Below, piece by piece: positions 63,359-64,000 of a DNA stretch of 64,000 nucleotides. This DNA is from Malus domestica. Its lineage: Eukaryota > Streptophyta > Magnoliopsida > Rosales > Rosaceae. The notes below the pieces were generated by a model, which saw only the letters and a list, made by a program, of their open reading frames with translations, was not told the DNA's origin and ran no database searches. Every line of letters begins with the position of its first letter. Within the stretch, counting starts at the first letter, position 1. The position numbers were made by a program, and so were the translations under genes. Location of the stretch: the NCBI RefSeq assembly GCF_042453785.1, contig NC_091664.1:30552501-30616500 (forward strand), in the 5' to 3' direction.

Positions 63359-64000
63359 CTAAATATTCATACATAAAAGAAGATCAAACAAATAAATCGC
63401 ACAAAAGAAGATCAAACAAATAAATCGCACAAAATAACATATACAAATCCAACTCCACCAGTTCTGAAGAAACCTAAAACAAAAAATTTCTTATCTTCTA
63501 TATTATTTTGGATTTCAGTGTAAACAAAAAACAAAATTTTTACCTAATTCGATGCATATAAATATTTCCAAAATACCTAACCCTCCATTTGGTTGCTGAC
63601 AAGACTGGAAAAAAAAAAGGAATGAAAATAAAAATTGAAATCAAATATGATTTTAGTTGCTCCTATCACTAAAGAACTATTGAATCGCCCAAATTAGTCA
63701 ATCAATTAAATTATGCTAAACAAAATTTCAGGATAATTCTCTCCATTATAGCCATTCAAAAGCTAAGATTTAAGTTTTGTTCTTTTGCTTCCTATGTTTC
63801 CTCAGCAACCAACGAGAGCAAGAAGTCAATAACAGATAAACAAAAAGAATACCATTCTTGATTTTTAGCTAAAATCTGTAAAATGAAACATAAGAACTCC
63901 ATCTCCTGGAAAACATATAATCGATACTGAGCTTTCATCAAACCATACATTTTTCCTCCTATTGATTAAAACTCTACACTCACAATCTAATTTCCTTTCT
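63359..64000 (-). other. Upstream intron of TH2
   Basis: Begins (minus strand) with an acceptor TATTTAG at 63359. AT-rich, with a direct repeat of about 30 bases (ATCAAACAAATAAATCGCAC) at 63382-63431. No coding exon recognised before the window ends. Confidence 0.65.

Overview
This is plant nuclear DNA from a woody eudicot, most likely Rosaceae and probably of the apple/pear type. The evidence is the intron-rich genes with GT-AG splice sites, plant-only families (inactive FtsH-like FtsHi, DUF946/VPS62, PGSIP glycosyltransferase, TH2), AT-rich spacers crowded with small inverted-repeat transposons (MITEs) and tRNA-derived SINEs, and many GA/CT/CA microsatellites. The Rosaceae placement is inferred from protein and repeat flavour only. 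No sequence search was run.

Left half (1-31 kb), gene-rich. The window opens with the last exon of an unidentified membrane-anchored protein (628-779, +). Then come a 23-exon ATRX-type SNF2 chromatin remodeller (2517-11924, +), a DUF946/VPS62 protein (12674-15740, -), FtsHi5, an inactive chloroplast FtsH-like protease homologue (19320-26822, +), and an LRR receptor kinase of the PXY-LIKE/MIK1 type (27399-30531, -). ATRX/VPS62 and FtsHi5/PXL are convergent pairs; VPS62/FtsHi5 are divergent. As I recall the Arabidopsis map, ATRX neighbours PXL1 on chromosome 1 and FtsHi5 neighbours a DUF946 gene on chromosome 3. This window would then hold both neighbourhoods in one block.

Middle (31-53 kb), gene-poor. 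It holds SINE copies, several MITEs with readable terminal inverted repeats and target-site duplications, a badly broken F-box (FBA-type) pseudogene, and a frameshifted fragment of a PPR protein's DYW domain. The only intact gene is a 10-exon GT8 glycosyltransferase of the PGSIP7/8 type (40839-44527, +).

Right part (53-64 kb). A complete PIF/Harbinger DNA transposon of about 6.46 kb (53364-59821) has terminal inverted repeats, a TAG target-site duplication, an intact DDE transposase and its partner Myb/SANT-like protein. About 2.4 kb of CA/TG-rich satellite lies between the transposase start codon and the right end. I regard this as the most unusual structure in the window. The window closes with the 3' two-thirds or more of TH2 (60921-63358, -), a TENA/HAD thiamine-monophosphate phosphatase whose first exon lies beyond base 64000.

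The host genes are housekeeping or signalling genes in different pathways (chromatin, plastid biogenesis, receptor signalling, glycosylation, thiamine salvage). They do not form a functional cluster. The two transposon genes do work together.
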